Of a DNA stretch of 64,000 nt, positions 44,182 through 53,993 are shown in pieces (positions within the stretch are counted from its first letter, which is position 1; each line of letters begins with the position of its first letter). Source of the stretch: Pseudohalioglobus sediminis (lineage in GTDB: Bacteria; Pseudomonadota; Gammaproteobacteria; Pseudomonadales; Halieaceae); assembly GCF_008370495.1 (NCBI RefSeq), contig NZ_VTUX01000007.1, positions 1 through 64,000 on the forward strand, read 5' to 3'. The notes below the pieces were generated by a model, which was given only the letters and a program-made list of their open reading frames with translations, searched no databases and was not told the DNA's origin. A program made the translations under genes and the position numbers.

Positions 44182-46329
44182 TCAGTCGAACTGCTCGCCG
44201 GCTGCCAGCTTCTCGGCCACGATAGCCGGGGCCTTGAAGCGCTCGCCGTAGGCGGCCGCCAGTTCATCGCAGCGATCGATAAAGCGCTGCAGTCCATAGG
44301 TGTTCACGAACTGGATGAAACCACCCGTCCACACCGGCGCGCCGATACCCATGATAGAACCGATGTTGCCGTCCTGCACGCTGCGCAGCACGCCACCCTC
44401 CAGGCATTTCAGGGATTCAATCACCTGGCGGAACAGCAGGCGGTCCTTGATGTCCTGGTCCGGCACATCCACTTCCGGCTGGTAATACAACTCCAGCAGC
44501 TGCGGCCAGATCGTACGGCTGCCGTCTTCGGCATACTCGTAGAACCCGCCGCCGTGGAAGCGGCCACCACGACCGTGCTCGTCGACCATGGTGGCGACGA
44601 TGCTGCGGCCCACGCTGCCGTCACCCCACTGGTCCAGCACGCCCAGTTCGGCGTGGGTGGCGCCGGCTTTCTTGGTCAGCTCCAGGCTCACCTCGTCGTG
44701 TACCTGAAGCGGGCCCACCGGCATGCCGATGGCCTTGCCCAGGTTGTCAATTTTCACCGGGTGCACGCCCTCATTGAGCAGTTGCATGCCCTCGTCGAGG
44801 AAGGTGCCGAAGGTGCGCGAGGTGAAGAACCCGAGGGAATCGTTAACCACGATCGGGGTCTTGCGAATCTGCCTGGTGTAGTCAAAGGCCTTGGCCAGCG
44901 CCACGTCGGAAGTCTGTTCGCCACAGATGATCTCTACCAGTGGCATTTTATCTACCGGGGAGAAGAAGTGGATGCCGATGAAGTTCTCCGGCTTGTCCGC
45001 CGCAGCCGCCAGCTGGGTAATCGGCAGGGTGGATGTATTGGAACCCCACACGCCACCCTCGGCCATGTAGCCCTGCATCTCCTTCGTGATCTGGTGCTTG
45101 AGTTCCATGTTCTCGAACACGGCTTCAATCACCAGGTCACAGCCCTGCAGGTCAGCGGCTTCCGCGGTGGGCTTGATCAGCCCGAGCACGGCGTCCATCT
45201 TCGCCTGGTCCATACGGCCGCGCTCCACGCGCCTGGCCAGCAGTTTCTCACTGTAGGCCTTGCCCTTGTCCGCCGCTTCCTGGCTGATGTCCTTGAGCAC
45301 CACTTCGATGCCGGCCATGGCGGAAACGTAGGCGATGCCCTGCCCCATCATGCCCGCGCCGAGAATGCCCACCTTTTTCGTTTCCTGCGGCGGCACGTCC
45401 TGGGGCCGGCTGGCGCCGCCGTTGACCTTGTTGAGGCCAAAGAAGAACGTGCTGATCTGGTTCTTCGCTTCCGGCGTCACCGTCAGGTAAGCCAGGCCGC
45501 GCGACTCCACGCGCAGTGCTGTGTCCAGGTCCAGGCGCGCCGCTTCCACGGCGCAGTCCAGCACCTTGGCCGGCGCCGGCAACAGGCCCCGGGTTTTCTG
45601 GTACAGCATGGCGGGAGCGGCGCTGATCATCTGCGCGATGCGCGGGTGAGCGGCATTACCGCCGGGAATCTTGTGGCCCTTGGTGTCCCAGGGCTGCACT
45701 GCCGCGGCTTCGTTGCCCTGGTTTTCCTTGATCCAGGCCTTCGCTCGCGGCACCAGTTCGTCGGCGCTGTCCACGGTTTCGTGAATCATGCCCGCGGCCA
45801 GTGCCTTTTCGGGCGTTACCCGCAGGCCTTCCAGCAGGTAGGGAATCGCTTTTTCGAGGCCGAGCAGGTTAACCATGCGCACCACGCCGCCACCGCCGGG
45901 CAGCAGGCCCAGGGTCACTTCCGGCAGGCCCAGTTGCACGCTGCGATCATTCCAGGCGATGCGGTGGTTGCAGGCCAGGCAGATCTCGAAACCGCCGCCC
46001 AGGGCTGCGCCGTTGATCGCGGCGACAACGGGCACCGGCAATTTTTCCAGGGCGCGCAATTCGCTCTTGGTTTTTTCCAGCATGTCCATGAAGGCGGGAA
46101 TATCTTCCTCCGTGGTAGCCAGCAGTTCGTGCAGGTTGCCGCCGGCAAAGAACACTTTCTTGGCGGATGCGAACACCACACCGGTAAGCCCCTCTTCCTG
46201 TTGCAGCTTTGCTACCGTCTCTGCCATGCAGCTGCGGTATTCCTCGTTCATGGAATTGACCGGGCCTTCCATGTCCATGGTGACGGTAACGATACCGTCG
46301 GCGTCTTTCTCGTAATTAAATCCACTCAT
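44182..46329 (-). CDS. Multifunctional 3-hydroxyacyl-CoA dehydrogenase/enoyl-CoA hydratase (FadB/FadJ-like)
   Basis: A 715-residue fusion of a crotonase domain and a 3-hydroxyacyl-CoA dehydrogenase. The crotonase part has NGAALGGGFEICLACN and LPEVTLGLLPGGGG with both catalytic Glu. The NAD part starts GILGAGMMGQGIAYVSA, and the motif HFFSPVDKMPLVEII with its His follows. The C-terminal part includes RTFGTFLDEGMQLL. It hydrates trans-2-enoyl-CoA and oxidises the product in beta-oxidation. It is 30 bases behind the thiolase gene in the same operon, the order seen in fadI-fadJ; I leave the symbol open. Confidence 0.93.
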   Translation of the reverse strand: MSGFNYEKDADGIVTVTMDMEGPVNSMNEEYRSCMAETVAKLQQEEGLTGVVFASAKKVFFAGGNLHELLATTEEDIPAFMDMLEKTKSELRALEKLPVPVVAAINGAALGGGFEICLACNHRIAWNDRSVQLGLPEVTLGLLPGGGGVVRMVNLLGLEKAIPYLLEGLRVTPEKALAAGMIHETVDSADELVPRAKAWIKENQGNEAAAVQPWDTKGHKIPGGNAAHPRIAQMISAAPAMLYQKTRGLLPAPAKVLDCAVEAARLDLDTALRVESRGLAYLTVTPEAKNQISTFFFGLNKVNGGASRPQDVPPQETKKVGILGAGMMGQGIAYVSAMAGIEVVLKDISQEAADKGKAYSEKLLARRVERGRMDQAKMDAVLGLIKPTAEAADLQGCDLVIEAVFENMELKHQITKEMQGYMAEGGVWGSNTSTLPITQLAAAADKPENFIGIHFFSPVDKMPLVEIICGEQTSDVALAKAFDYTRQIRKTPIVVNDSLGFFTSRTFGTFLDEGMQLLNEGVHPVKIDNLGKAIGMPVGPLQVHDEVSLELTKKAGATHAELGVLDQWGDGSVGRSIVATMVDEHGRGGRFHGGGFYEYAEDGSRTIWPQLLELYYQPEVDVPDQDIKDRLLFRQVIESLKCLEGGVLRSVQDGNIGSIMGIGAPVWTGGFIQFVNTYGLQRFIDRCDELAAAYGERFKAPAIVAEKLAAGEQFD

Positions 46330-46359
46330 GTGCTGATTCCTTAATTCGTTGCCGGCTGC

Positions 46360-47568
46360 TTACACGCGCTCAATGATGGTGGAGATGCCCATGCCACCGC
46401 CCACGCAAAGCGAGAGCATGGCGCGCTTCAGGTCACGCCGCTCCAGCTCATCGAGCATGGTGGAGACCAGCATTGCACCGGTCGCACCCAGCGGGTGACC
46501 CATGGCGATAGCGCCACCGTTGACGTTGGTGACCTCGTGGTCGATGCCCAGGTCTTTCATATACCGCATGGCCACCGAGGCAAAAGCCTCGTTGATTTCC
46601 CAAAGGTCGATATCCGCCTTGCTGAGGCCGGCGACCTTGAGGCATTTCTCGGCGGCAGGGCCGGGGCCGGTAAGCATGATGATGGGGTCAGTGGAGAGTA
46701 CGGAGGTGGCGACGATGCGGCCACGCGGCGTGAGGCCGAGGTCCTTGCCTGCCTGCTCGGAGCCGATCAGTACCGCCGAGGCGCCATTGACGATACCGGA
46801 GGAGTTCCCCGGCGTGTGCACGTGGTTGATGCGCTCCAGCTCGTTGTACTTCGACAGCACCATGTCGTCAAAACCCATGCCGCCGATCATTTCAAAGGAA
46901 GCACGCAGCCCGGCGAGGCCTTCCATGGTGGTGTTGGGCTTGATGAAGTCGTCTTTTTCCAGGATCACCTGGCCGTTACAGTCTTTTACCGGCACCACGG
47001 AACGGTCGAAGTAACCGCTGTCACGGGCGTGGGCGGCGCGCTGCTGCGATGCCACGGCGTAGGCGTCCACGTCCTCGCGGCTCCAGCCCTCCAGGGTGGC
47101 GATGGTGTCGGCGCCGATGCCCTGGGGCACGAATTTGGTCTTCAGGCTGAACGCCGGGTCGCCGCCCATGGCACCGCCGTTGGAGCCCATGGGCACTCGG
47201 GACATACACTCCACCCCGCCGGCGACGATGAGATGGTGCCAGCCCGACGCCACCTTGGCCGCCGCGCTGTTCACCGCTTCCAGGCCGGAAGCGCAGAAGC
47301 GGTCCAGCTGCACGCCGGCCACGGATTCGTCCCAGTCGGCATTCTGCGCAATCATCTTGGCAACGTCGGAGCCCTGTTCGCCAACAGGGGTGACGCAGCC
47401 CATGATCACGTCGTCCACGTAGGACGTGTCCAGGTTGTGGCGGCTCTGCAGCTCCCGCAACAGGCCGGCGCCGAGGTCTACCGGCTTCACTTCATGCAGG
47501 GTGCCATCCGCCTTGCCCTTGCTGCGCGGGGTGCGGATAGCGTCGTAGATGTAGGCGTTGTTGCTCAT
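46360..47568 (-). CDS. Acetyl-CoA acyltransferase (thiolase)
   Basis: A 402-residue thiolase. The nucleophilic cysteine is in [15 protein letters not shown] (Cys about 92), the His of NEAFASVAM and [12 protein letters not shown], and the second Cys in [12 protein letters not shown]. It cleaves 3-ketoacyl-CoA with CoA to give acetyl-CoA, or condenses it in reverse. The downstream multifunctional enzyme in the same operon makes the beta-oxidation role likely. The ATG at 47568 starts directly before [13 protein letters not shown], the standard N-terminus. Confidence 0.93.
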   Translation of the reverse strand: MSNNAYIYDAIRTPRSKGKADGTLHEVKPVDLGAGLLRELQSRHNLDTSYVDDVIMGCVTPVGEQGSDVAKMIAQNADWDESVAGVQLDRFCASGLEAVNSAAAKVASGWHHLIVAGGVECMSRVPMGSNGGAMGGDPAFSLKTKFVPQGIGADTIATLEGWSREDVDAYAVASQQRAAHARDSGYFDRSVVPVKDCNGQVILEKDDFIKPNTTMEGLAGLRASFEMIGGMGFDDMVLSKYNELERINHVHTPGNSSGIVNGASAVLIGSEQAGKDLGLTPRGRIVATSVLSTDPIIMLTGPGPAAEKCLKVAGLSKADIDLWEINEAFASVAMRYMKDLGIDHEVTNVNGGAIAMGHPLGATGAMLVSTMLDELERRDLKRAMLSLCVGGGMGISTIIERV

Positions 47569-47694
47569 CGTTTATCTCGTCAGCTGTGAAAACAGGGGCC
47601 AGATGATGCGGGAGGGCGCAGCGGGTAACAATGACGCTACCGATTAGGAAAATTGACCGTAACGCACACCATGGCCTGGCGAGTGGGATCGCGG

Positions 47695-47933
47695 CCGGGG
47701 TCGATCCCGGGGGCGGCGCTGTGTGTGCGAAGGGATCGCGGCTGTAGCCGCTCCTACGGCGGGGCAGGCCGCTGTGTGGGGGGATCGCGGCTGTAGGCGT
47801 ACGGGGATGTTGCGTTACCTTGTAGGAGCGGCCATAGCCGCGAGAAGGTCAGCGTGCTTGCGGGGCATCGCGGCTGTGGCCGCTCCTACAAGGGGAGGGT
47901 GCGGTGATGTGGGAGCGGCCACAGCCGCGATGC
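47695..47933. repeat. REP array, second cluster
   Basis: The 366-base spacer 47569-47934 contains REP-like units of the same type as at 43838: ATCGCGGCTGTAGCCGCTCCTAC near 47735, a shortened copy near 47783, inverse GTAGGAGCGGCCATAGCCGCG near 47822, forward near 47866, and inverse near 47909. The last unit touches the stop codon of the alcohol dehydrogenase gene. No regular 46-base period is seen here. Both arrays flank the beta-oxidation operon. Confidence 0.9.
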
Positions 47934-47934
47934 A

Positions 47935-48918
47935 TCAGGGCACCAGCACGGCGGCGCCGCTGAAGCGGCCATGGCGCAGGTCTTCCAGGGCCTCGTTGGC
48001 CTCCTCCAGGGGGTAGCGATGCACAGTGGTCTCAATGGGAATGCTGGCGGCCAGCGGCAGGAACTCCTCGCCGTCGCGCCGGGTCAGGTTGGCGACGGAC
48101 ACCAGCTCCCGTTCCCCCCACAGAATCTCGTAGGGGAATGACGGAATGTCGCTCATGTGAATGCCGGCGCAAACCACCCGCCCGCCGCGGCGCACCGCGC
48201 GCAGGGCCTGCGGCACCAGTTCACCGGCGGGGGCGAAAATAATCGCCCCTTCCAGGGGCTCCGGGCTGTCCTGGCCGGAGTTACCGGCCCACTCCGCGCC
48301 CAGCTGCATGGCGAATTGCTGCGCTTCCACGTCCCCTTCGCGGGTGAAGGCGAAAACCCGCTGGCCGCGGTGGCGCGCAACCTGTATCAGGATGTGCGCG
48401 GCGGCGCCAAAGCCATACAAGCCGATCGTCTCGCAGTGCTCCACCAGGCGATAGGAGCGGTAGCCGATCAGCCCGGCACAGAGCAGCGGCGCGGCCTGGA
48501 TATCGCTGTAGCCCTCGGGAATGGGGAAGCAGTAACGGGCATCGGCCACCGTGTACTCGGCAAAGCCGCCGTTGATCTGGTAACCGGTGTAGCGCGCGGC
48601 ATCGCACAGGTTTTCCTTGTCCCGATGGCAATACCAGCAGTCACCGCAGCTGCCACCCAGCCAGGGCACACCGACGCGCTGGCCGATGGCGAAGCCCTCC
48701 ACGCCACGGCCCACGGAGATGACCTCGCCGACAATCTGGTGCCCCGGAATCAGCGGCAGCGCCGGCTCCCTGAGGTCACCATCCACCACGTGCAGGTCGG
48801 TGCGACAGATGCCGCAGGCGGTTACCCGCAGTTGCATTTGCCCGGGGCCGGCCGCGGGGGTCGGCACATCCTCCAGGGCCAGGGCCTGGCCCACGCCGTG
48901 GAATACCATCGCTCGCAT
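47935..48918 (-). CDS. Zinc-dependent alcohol dehydrogenase (MDR family)
   Basis: A 327-residue medium-chain dehydrogenase. Catalytic zinc ligands: CGICRTDLH (Cys35/Cys38 region) and GHQIVGE (His60). Structural zinc cysteines lie at 91, 94, 97 and 105 (CGDCWYCHRDKENLC). The NAD fold has GLYGFGAAAH. It oxidises alcohols to aldehydes or reverse. The usual GHE is GHQ here, as in some AdhA-like enzymes. I use the ATG at 48918, with AGGGAGT upstream, not a TTG seven codons earlier. It lies alone between a REP array and the RND operon. Confidence 0.9.
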   Translation of the reverse strand: MRAMVFHGVGQALALEDVPTPAAGPGQMQLRVTACGICRTDLHVVDGDLREPALPLIPGHQIVGEVISVGRGVEGFAIGQRVGVPWLGGSCGDCWYCHRDKENLCDAARYTGYQINGGFAEYTVADARYCFPIPEGYSDIQAAPLLCAGLIGYRSYRLVEHCETIGLYGFGAAAHILIQVARHRGQRVFAFTREGDVEAQQFAMQLGAEWAGNSGQDSPEPLEGAIIFAPAGELVPQALRAVRRGGRVVCAGIHMSDIPSFPYEILWGERELVSVANLTRRDGEEFLPLAASIPIETTVHRYPLEEANEALEDLRHGRFSGAAVLVP

Positions 48919-49011
48919 CAGTTCACTCCCTGCCACCAACTCATCCCTGAAGTATGCATGCCCGCGGCCTGCCCCACCAGAGCGTTCCGGTCGCGCGTGG
49001 CAGCCCCGGCC

Positions 49012-52000
49012 TCACGCGTCCGGGGCAGCAGCCTGGGGCTTATGGATGCCGAAGAAAACCGCATACAGGGTGGGCACCACGATCAGCGTCAGTAAGGAGG
49101 CAAAGCCCAGGCCGGCCATAATAGTGATCGACATATTGACGAAGAACACGTCCGTCAGCAGCGGTATCAGGCCGAGTATCGTGGTGGCCGCCGCCAGCAT
49201 CACCGGCCGCAACCGGCTCACCGCAGAATCGAGAATCGCCGTGTACGGGACCTTGCCGTCGTCGATCTGCTGGTCGGTTTCATCAATCAGTACAATGGCG
49301 TTCTTGATCAACAGCCCCACCAGCGACAGGGCACCCAGCAGGGACATGAAGTCAAAGGCGCCACCCGTCACCAGCAGCCCGGCGGTGATGCCAACGATCG
49401 CCAGCGGCACGGTCGCCCAGATGATCGCCGGCTGCCGCAGCTTGCCGAACAGGAAAATACTGGTGAGTATCATCAACAGGAAGCCCACCGGCAGCGAGAG
49501 CACCAGGCCGGACCGGGCGTTTTGCGAATCCTCGAATTCCCCGCCCCACTCAAGGTGATAGCCGGTGGGCAGCTCCATGGCCTCAAGTTGCGGCCGCAGG
49601 CGCTCCAGCAGTTCGGTCGCCGAAATGGCGACAGGGTTACAGGAGGCGATAATGGTCTGGATACGATCGCGGCCGCGGATAACGGCGTTCTCCATGCGCG
49701 TGTCGTAGTGGGACACGATCTGCGATGCGGGCACAGACCGCGCCAGCACCGGGCTCCAGACCTGGATATCACGCACGTTGTCGATATCCCCGCGCTCATC
49801 CTCAGGCGCGCGCAGTTCGATCGGCAGCAGGCGGATACCGTCGCGGTACACGCCAACCCGCGAGCCCTCGAAGGCATAGCGCAGGGCGCTGCCAAGTGAT
49901 TCGCGATCCACGCCCAGTTGCCTGCCCACCTGTTCATTAAACACGGGCACCGCCACTTTCACCGGCGAGCGCCAGTCGTCGCGGATATCGGTGGCGAAGC
50001 CATCCTCGCGCATGATGCGCTGGGCGCGCTCGGAGAGTTGGCGCAGTACGGTTTCGTCCGGCCCGGAAAAGCGCGCCTCGATCTTGGCATCACGGCCGGG
50101 GCCGATGCGCATGGGCTTAATAATGGGGTCGGTCCAGGGCATCTGCTCATGCAGGTACTGTTCCGTCGCCGCCCAGACACTGTCGATCTGCTCCAGCGTC
50201 TCGGTACGCACCACAACCTGGCCGTAAACAGAAGAAGGCTCCTTGGAATCGTATACCAGGGTAAAACGCTGGTGCGGCCCGCCGACCACCGAGGTGGTCT
50301 GTATCACCCCGGGCTGCTGGCGAATAAACTCGCTGACGCGCAAGGTGTCGTCACGCGTGACGCGGATATCCGTGCCTTCCGGCTCCCAGATATCAACGAA
50401 GAACAAGGGCGTATTGGAGTCGGGAAAAAATCCGCTGTTGACGCGGCCAAAGCCCAGTGCGGCGGCAATGAACAGCGCCACCACCACGCCCAGGGTCAAC
50501 CAGCGATGGTCCACGGCACGGCTGACCGTCCCGCGATAGAGCCTGAAAAGTCTGCCGTCGTAAGGATCTTTCTCGGTGGCGTCGGGATCGGGTTTGAGCA
50601 GGAGTGCGCACAACAGTGGCGTGACTGTGATCGCCGTTACCCAGCTCAGCGCCAGTGAAATGAGGATCACGTAGAACAGCGAACTGGCGAATTCCCCAGT
50701 GTTGTCAGGCGACAGCCCGATCGCGGAGAAGGCCAGGATGCCGATGGCGGTTCCGCCCAGCAGCGCCCACACGGTTTTGCCCACCGCTTCACGCGCGGCC
50801 TGCTCCGGGCGCATACCGGCGTTCATCCGCACCAGCATGCCCTCGGCGACGACGATGGCGTTGTCCACCAGCATGCCCAGGGCAATGACCAACGCGCCCA
50901 GGGAGATGCGCTGCAGCTCGATCTTGTAGATGTGCATCAGCAACAGTGTGCCCGCTACCGTAATCAACAGCACCGCGCCGATCACCAGCCCCGTGCGCAT
51001 GCCCATGAACAGCAGCAGCACGGCAATCACGATAGCGACCGCCTGCCCCACGCTGACCAGGAAACCGCTTACCGAGGTCTTCACTTCCTTCGGCTGGTCG
51101 TACACGGTGGTCAACTCCATTCCCACCGGAATCTCCGCCAGCAGCGCATGCATCTTGCGATCCAGGCGCCGGCCCACTGCCACCACGTTTTCCCCGGCGG
51201 ACATGGAGATACCGATACTCAGGCCGGGCGTGCCGTTCACGTAGTAAAACTTGTTGGGCACGGTTTCATAGGCGCGGCTGATGGTGGCGATATCCGAGAG
51301 GCGAATAAGCCTGCGCTCGCTGGAGCTGATCAGCAGGTCACCCATTTCCTGCACCGACTTGAACGCGCCGGTGGGGTTAAAGCGCAGGTAATCGCTGCCC
51401 ACGCTGACGTTGCCGGCATCCACTACCACATTCTGCGAGCCCAGCACGTCGGCAATCTGCTCCAGTGAAATGCCCAGCTCCGCCAGCCGGCTGCGGGAAA
51501 TATCCAGGTAGACCACTTCCTGTTGCACGCCGTCGATCACCACCTTGCGCACGCCGTCCACCAGCACCAGCTGCCGCTTGATGCGCTCCGCGGTGTCGTA
51601 GAGATCGCGCCAGGTGTAGCCCTCGCCATTGAGCACCAGGTACACGCCGTAGACGTCGCCGAAGTCGTCGAGGATGATCGGCGTGTTGGCACCCGGCGGC
51701 AGCGAGGGCTGGACGTCGGCAATCTTGCGCCGCAGTTCGTCAAAGATGTTGGGCAGGTCCTCCGCCTGGTACTCGTCCTTGAACTCGATCAGGATGTCAG
51801 AAAATCCGGGCCGCGACACCGACATCTTGATGCGCTTCAGTTGCGGCATGCGCTGGATGGCATCTTCGAGATGATAGGTCAGCTCTTCCTGTACCTCGCG
51901 GGCGCTGGCACCCGGGTACTGGGTGAGTATCTTGGCCATCTTCAGCGTGAACGGCGGGTCCTCCAGCTTACCCATACTCTGGTAAGCCCAGATGCCACCG

Positions 52001-52068
52001 CCGACCATGATCACCACCAATAGCCAGGTGATCACCGGGTTGCGTACCGAGTATTCACCGATGTTCAT
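49012..52068 (-). CDS. RND efflux transporter permease (AcrB/HAE1-like)
   Basis: A 1018-residue inner-membrane RND pump with the usual twelve-helix, two-porter arrangement. It begins NIGEYSVRNPVITWLLVVIMVGGG (TM1). A proton-relay Asp lies in TM4 as GMLVDNAIVVAEGM, and SLVGLLIKNAIVLIDETDQ marks TM10. The large periplasmic loops carry YPGASAREVQEELTYHLEDA, and the length is normal for the family. It is the second gene of an operon with its adaptor (25-base gap). The outer-membrane channel is not encoded here. Substrates, likely hydrophobic toxic compounds, are unknown. Confidence 0.94.
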   Translation of the reverse strand: MNIGEYSVRNPVITWLLVVIMVGGGIWAYQSMGKLEDPPFTLKMAKILTQYPGASAREVQEELTYHLEDAIQRMPQLKRIKMSVSRPGFSDILIEFKDEYQAEDLPNIFDELRRKIADVQPSLPPGANTPIILDDFGDVYGVYLVLNGEGYTWRDLYDTAERIKRQLVLVDGVRKVVIDGVQQEVVYLDISRSRLAELGISLEQIADVLGSQNVVVDAGNVSVGSDYLRFNPTGAFKSVQEMGDLLISSSERRLIRLSDIATISRAYETVPNKFYYVNGTPGLSIGISMSAGENVVAVGRRLDRKMHALLAEIPVGMELTTVYDQPKEVKTSVSGFLVSVGQAVAIVIAVLLLFMGMRTGLVIGAVLLITVAGTLLLMHIYKIELQRISLGALVIALGMLVDNAIVVAEGMLVRMNAGMRPEQAAREAVGKTVWALLGGTAIGILAFSAIGLSPDNTGEFASSLFYVILISLALSWVTAITVTPLLCALLLKPDPDATEKDPYDGRLFRLYRGTVSRAVDHRWLTLGVVVALFIAAALGFGRVNSGFFPDSNTPLFFVDIWEPEGTDIRVTRDDTLRVSEFIRQQPGVIQTTSVVGGPHQRFTLVYDSKEPSSVYGQVVVRTETLEQIDSVWAATEQYLHEQMPWTDPIIKPMRIGPGRDAKIEARFSGPDETVLRQLSERAQRIMREDGFATDIRDDWRSPVKVAVPVFNEQVGRQLGVDRESLGSALRYAFEGSRVGVYRDGIRLLPIELRAPEDERGDIDNVRDIQVWSPVLARSVPASQIVSHYDTRMENAVIRGRDRIQTIIASCNPVAISATELLERLRPQLEAMELPTGYHLEWGGEFEDSQNARSGLVLSLPVGFLLMILTSIFLFGKLRQPAIIWATVPLAIVGITAGLLVTGGAFDFMSLLGALSLVGLLIKNAIVLIDETDQQIDDGKVPYTAILDSAVSRLRPVMLAAATTILGLIPLLTDVFFVNMSITIMAGLGFASLLTLIVVPTLYAVFFGIHKPQAAAPDA

Positions 52069-52093
52069 TTACCCACCCTCACCGTCAGCGCTT

Positions 52094-53236
52094 TCAAAGC
52101 GGGTCATCGGCGCGCGGCTGCGCCTGTTCGGTTTTCGGCATGCGCGTGACCTTCATGCCCTCGGCGAGATAGGGCGCACCCACGGCAACGATTTCCTCAC
52201 CGCCGGCGAGTCCGGAGCGGATCTCCACCGAGCGGCCGGACATGCGCCCGATTTCAACGGGTTGCGCGCTGACTGTCATGGTGTCCGGGTCGAGCACCCA
52301 CACCCGCGGCGCCATGTTGCTGTCGGCCTGCACCGCGCGGGCCGGCACCCACCGGACGCTGTCGCGATCGACCACGCCACTGAGGTTGAGTTCGACCGTC
52401 GCCGTCATACCGGGCAGCACATTGAAGTCGGTCGGGGCATCCATGGTGAAGGTGGTACGAAACGTCTGGGTCTGGTCATCGGCCTTGGTGGCGATCTCCT
52501 TGGGCCGCAGCACGAACTGGCGATCATCGCGACCATCGAAGCGGGCATAGGCGCGCACTGCGCCCGCCGTTTCGCCCCGGCGCAGGTCGGTATCTTCTCC
52601 GGGCTCATCGCGCACACTGCGCACCACCGACTCCGGCAGGTTGATGATCACGTCCAGCTCGTCGATGTTCTGCAGCCAGATCACGGTCTGGCGAGCCAGT
52701 ACCTCCTCAAAATTCTCCACGTTGCGGCTGGCGATGCGGCCGCTGAACGGTGCGGTCAGCACGGTATATTCCAGGTCCTGCTCCGCCGCGTTCAGGGCGG
52801 CGCTGGCGGAACGGAACTCTGCTTCCATACGGTCAAAATCGAGGCGCGATATATTGCCGTCCTCAATCAGGTCCTTGCCGCGCTCAAAGTTGCGGCGGGC
52901 ATTATCGTAGGCGGCGCGGCGGTCCTCCACCACGATGGCGTAATCGGTGGGGTCGAGCCGGGCCAGTACCTGGTCCTTCTTTACGAGGTCACCCTCCTTG
53001 ACCAGCAGTTCCCGCAGCTGCCCGCTCACGCGGAAGGCCAGTTCGGCCCGTTGTGTGGCATCCACACGGCCGGGGAACGTGCGCACCGCGTCCTCACTGC
53101 CGCCACCAACGGTAAACAGCTTGACCGGCCGCGAAGCAGGTGGCGGCAACTCCACCTGCGCTTTACCACAGCCGCCAAGCAGTGCCGAGGCGACGATCAG
53201 GCAAACCATCCCCGGCTTTAAGAATGTCATTGGCAT
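52094..53236 (-). CDS. RND efflux periplasmic adaptor lipoprotein
   Basis: A 380-residue membrane-fusion protein with lipobox LLGGC (lipid Cys23). Lipoyl-like and hairpin parts: VDATQRAELAFRVSGQL, VKEGDLVKKDQVLARLDPTDY, a helix hairpin about 90-150, and TVLTAPFSGRIASRNVEN. The barrel and C-terminal segments include VLPGMTATVELNL and GLAGGEEIVAVGAPYLAEGMKV. It links the RND pump to an outer-membrane channel. It is the first gene of the operon. A second in-frame ATG two codons on is an alternative start. Confidence 0.93.
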   Translation of the reverse strand: MPMTFLKPGMVCLIVASALLGGCGKAQVELPPPASRPVKLFTVGGGSEDAVRTFPGRVDATQRAELAFRVSGQLRELLVKEGDLVKKDQVLARLDPTDYAIVVEDRRAAYDNARRNFERGKDLIEDGNISRLDFDRMEAEFRSASAALNAAEQDLEYTVLTAPFSGRIASRNVENFEEVLARQTVIWLQNIDELDVIINLPESVVRSVRDEPGEDTDLRRGETAGAVRAYARFDGRDDRQFVLRPKEIATKADDQTQTFRTTFTMDAPTDFNVLPGMTATVELNLSGVVDRDSVRWVPARAVQADSNMAPRVWVLDPDTMTVSAQPVEIGRMSGRSVEIRSGLAGGEEIVAVGAPYLAEGMKVTRMPKTEQAQPRADDPL

Positions 53237-53379
53237 GATTCAGGTCCCAGTGTGTTTTGGGGCGTCATTCTAGCATCGAAAGACGTATCCACCGATGCCG
53301 ACTTACCGCAGCCCGGTGGCCGCATCGGCAGGCCAGCCAGCCGCTGGATATCAACGCGCGGGACGTTGGCCTGGCGATG

Positions 53380-53898
53380 CTAGTCAACCTGCGCCAGTGA
53401 ACGGGCCGCGATGTTGACCTCGAGGGTACCGGGCGCATAGCTGCAACTGAGCACGGTGCGGTATTCAGTGCGCGAACGGCTGATTTTCCAGTCGCCGTCG
53501 ATACAGCGATACTCGTCGTGGTACAGCGCCGACAGCAGGGTCAAGGTCTGGTCCCGGGTATTGATGTTGCGGTAATTGAGTGACCAGGTACCGCGGGCCT
53601 GCTGCTCATCCAGGACTTCGATCTCCGGGTTGGCGCAGTGGTGCATGTCCAGCACGTAATCATGGCAGCCTCGGGGTACGAAGATGCCGTCCACGAATTC
53701 ATCGCGGTTATGGCACTGGCCGAAGTAGGACATATCGATGATCACCTCACCCTCGGCAAAGCAGGCGCGCACCGCTTCCGGGTCCTGCCGATCGCAGGCA
53801 TTGAGGTAACGGGCTTTCAACTGGCGTATAGCCTGCTCGGCACGCAGGTGTCGCAGTTGTTGCTCCATCTCTTCAAGACGCTGTTCCAGTTTGTTCAT
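53380..53898 (-). CDS. NTF2-like (SnoaL-type) protein
   Basis: A 172-residue protein with an N-terminal helix of heptad type (LEQRLEEMEQQLRHLRAEQ) and then an NTF2-like cone: AIRQLKARYLNACDRQDPEAVRACFAEG, followed by WSLNYRNI and DEYRCIDGDWKISRSRTEYR. The fold includes scytalone dehydratase, SnoaL cyclases and ketosteroid isomerase; residues like Asp near 36 could be catalytic, but the substrate is unknown. AGGGAGAT precedes the ATG at 53898. It is divergent from the second phospholipase D gene. Confidence 0.82.
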   Translation of the reverse strand: MNKLEQRLEEMEQQLRHLRAEQAIRQLKARYLNACDRQDPEAVRACFAEGEVIIDMSYFGQCHNRDEFVDGIFVPRGCHDYVLDMHHCANPEIEVLDEQQARGTWSLNYRNINTRDQTLTLLSALYHDEYRCIDGDWKISRSRTEYRTVLSCSYAPGTLEVNIAARSLAQVD

Positions 53899-53993
53899 GG
53901 TTATCTCCCTGCCAGTTGAGGTGGCGACATCCGCACTAACGCCAGCGAAAGCGGCTATAATTTCCACAATTCACCTCTGCGGATAACAATTAT

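Noticed and set aside
44554-46344. 596-codon open frame antisense to the multifunctional beta-oxidation gene
   Set aside because: It is a high-GC shadow of a well-supported gene, with His/Gly/Val-rich sequence and no domain.
51992-53221. 409-codon open frame antisense to the RND adaptor
   Set aside because: The adaptor on the other strand has a lipobox and all expected parts; this frame has no recognisable motif.
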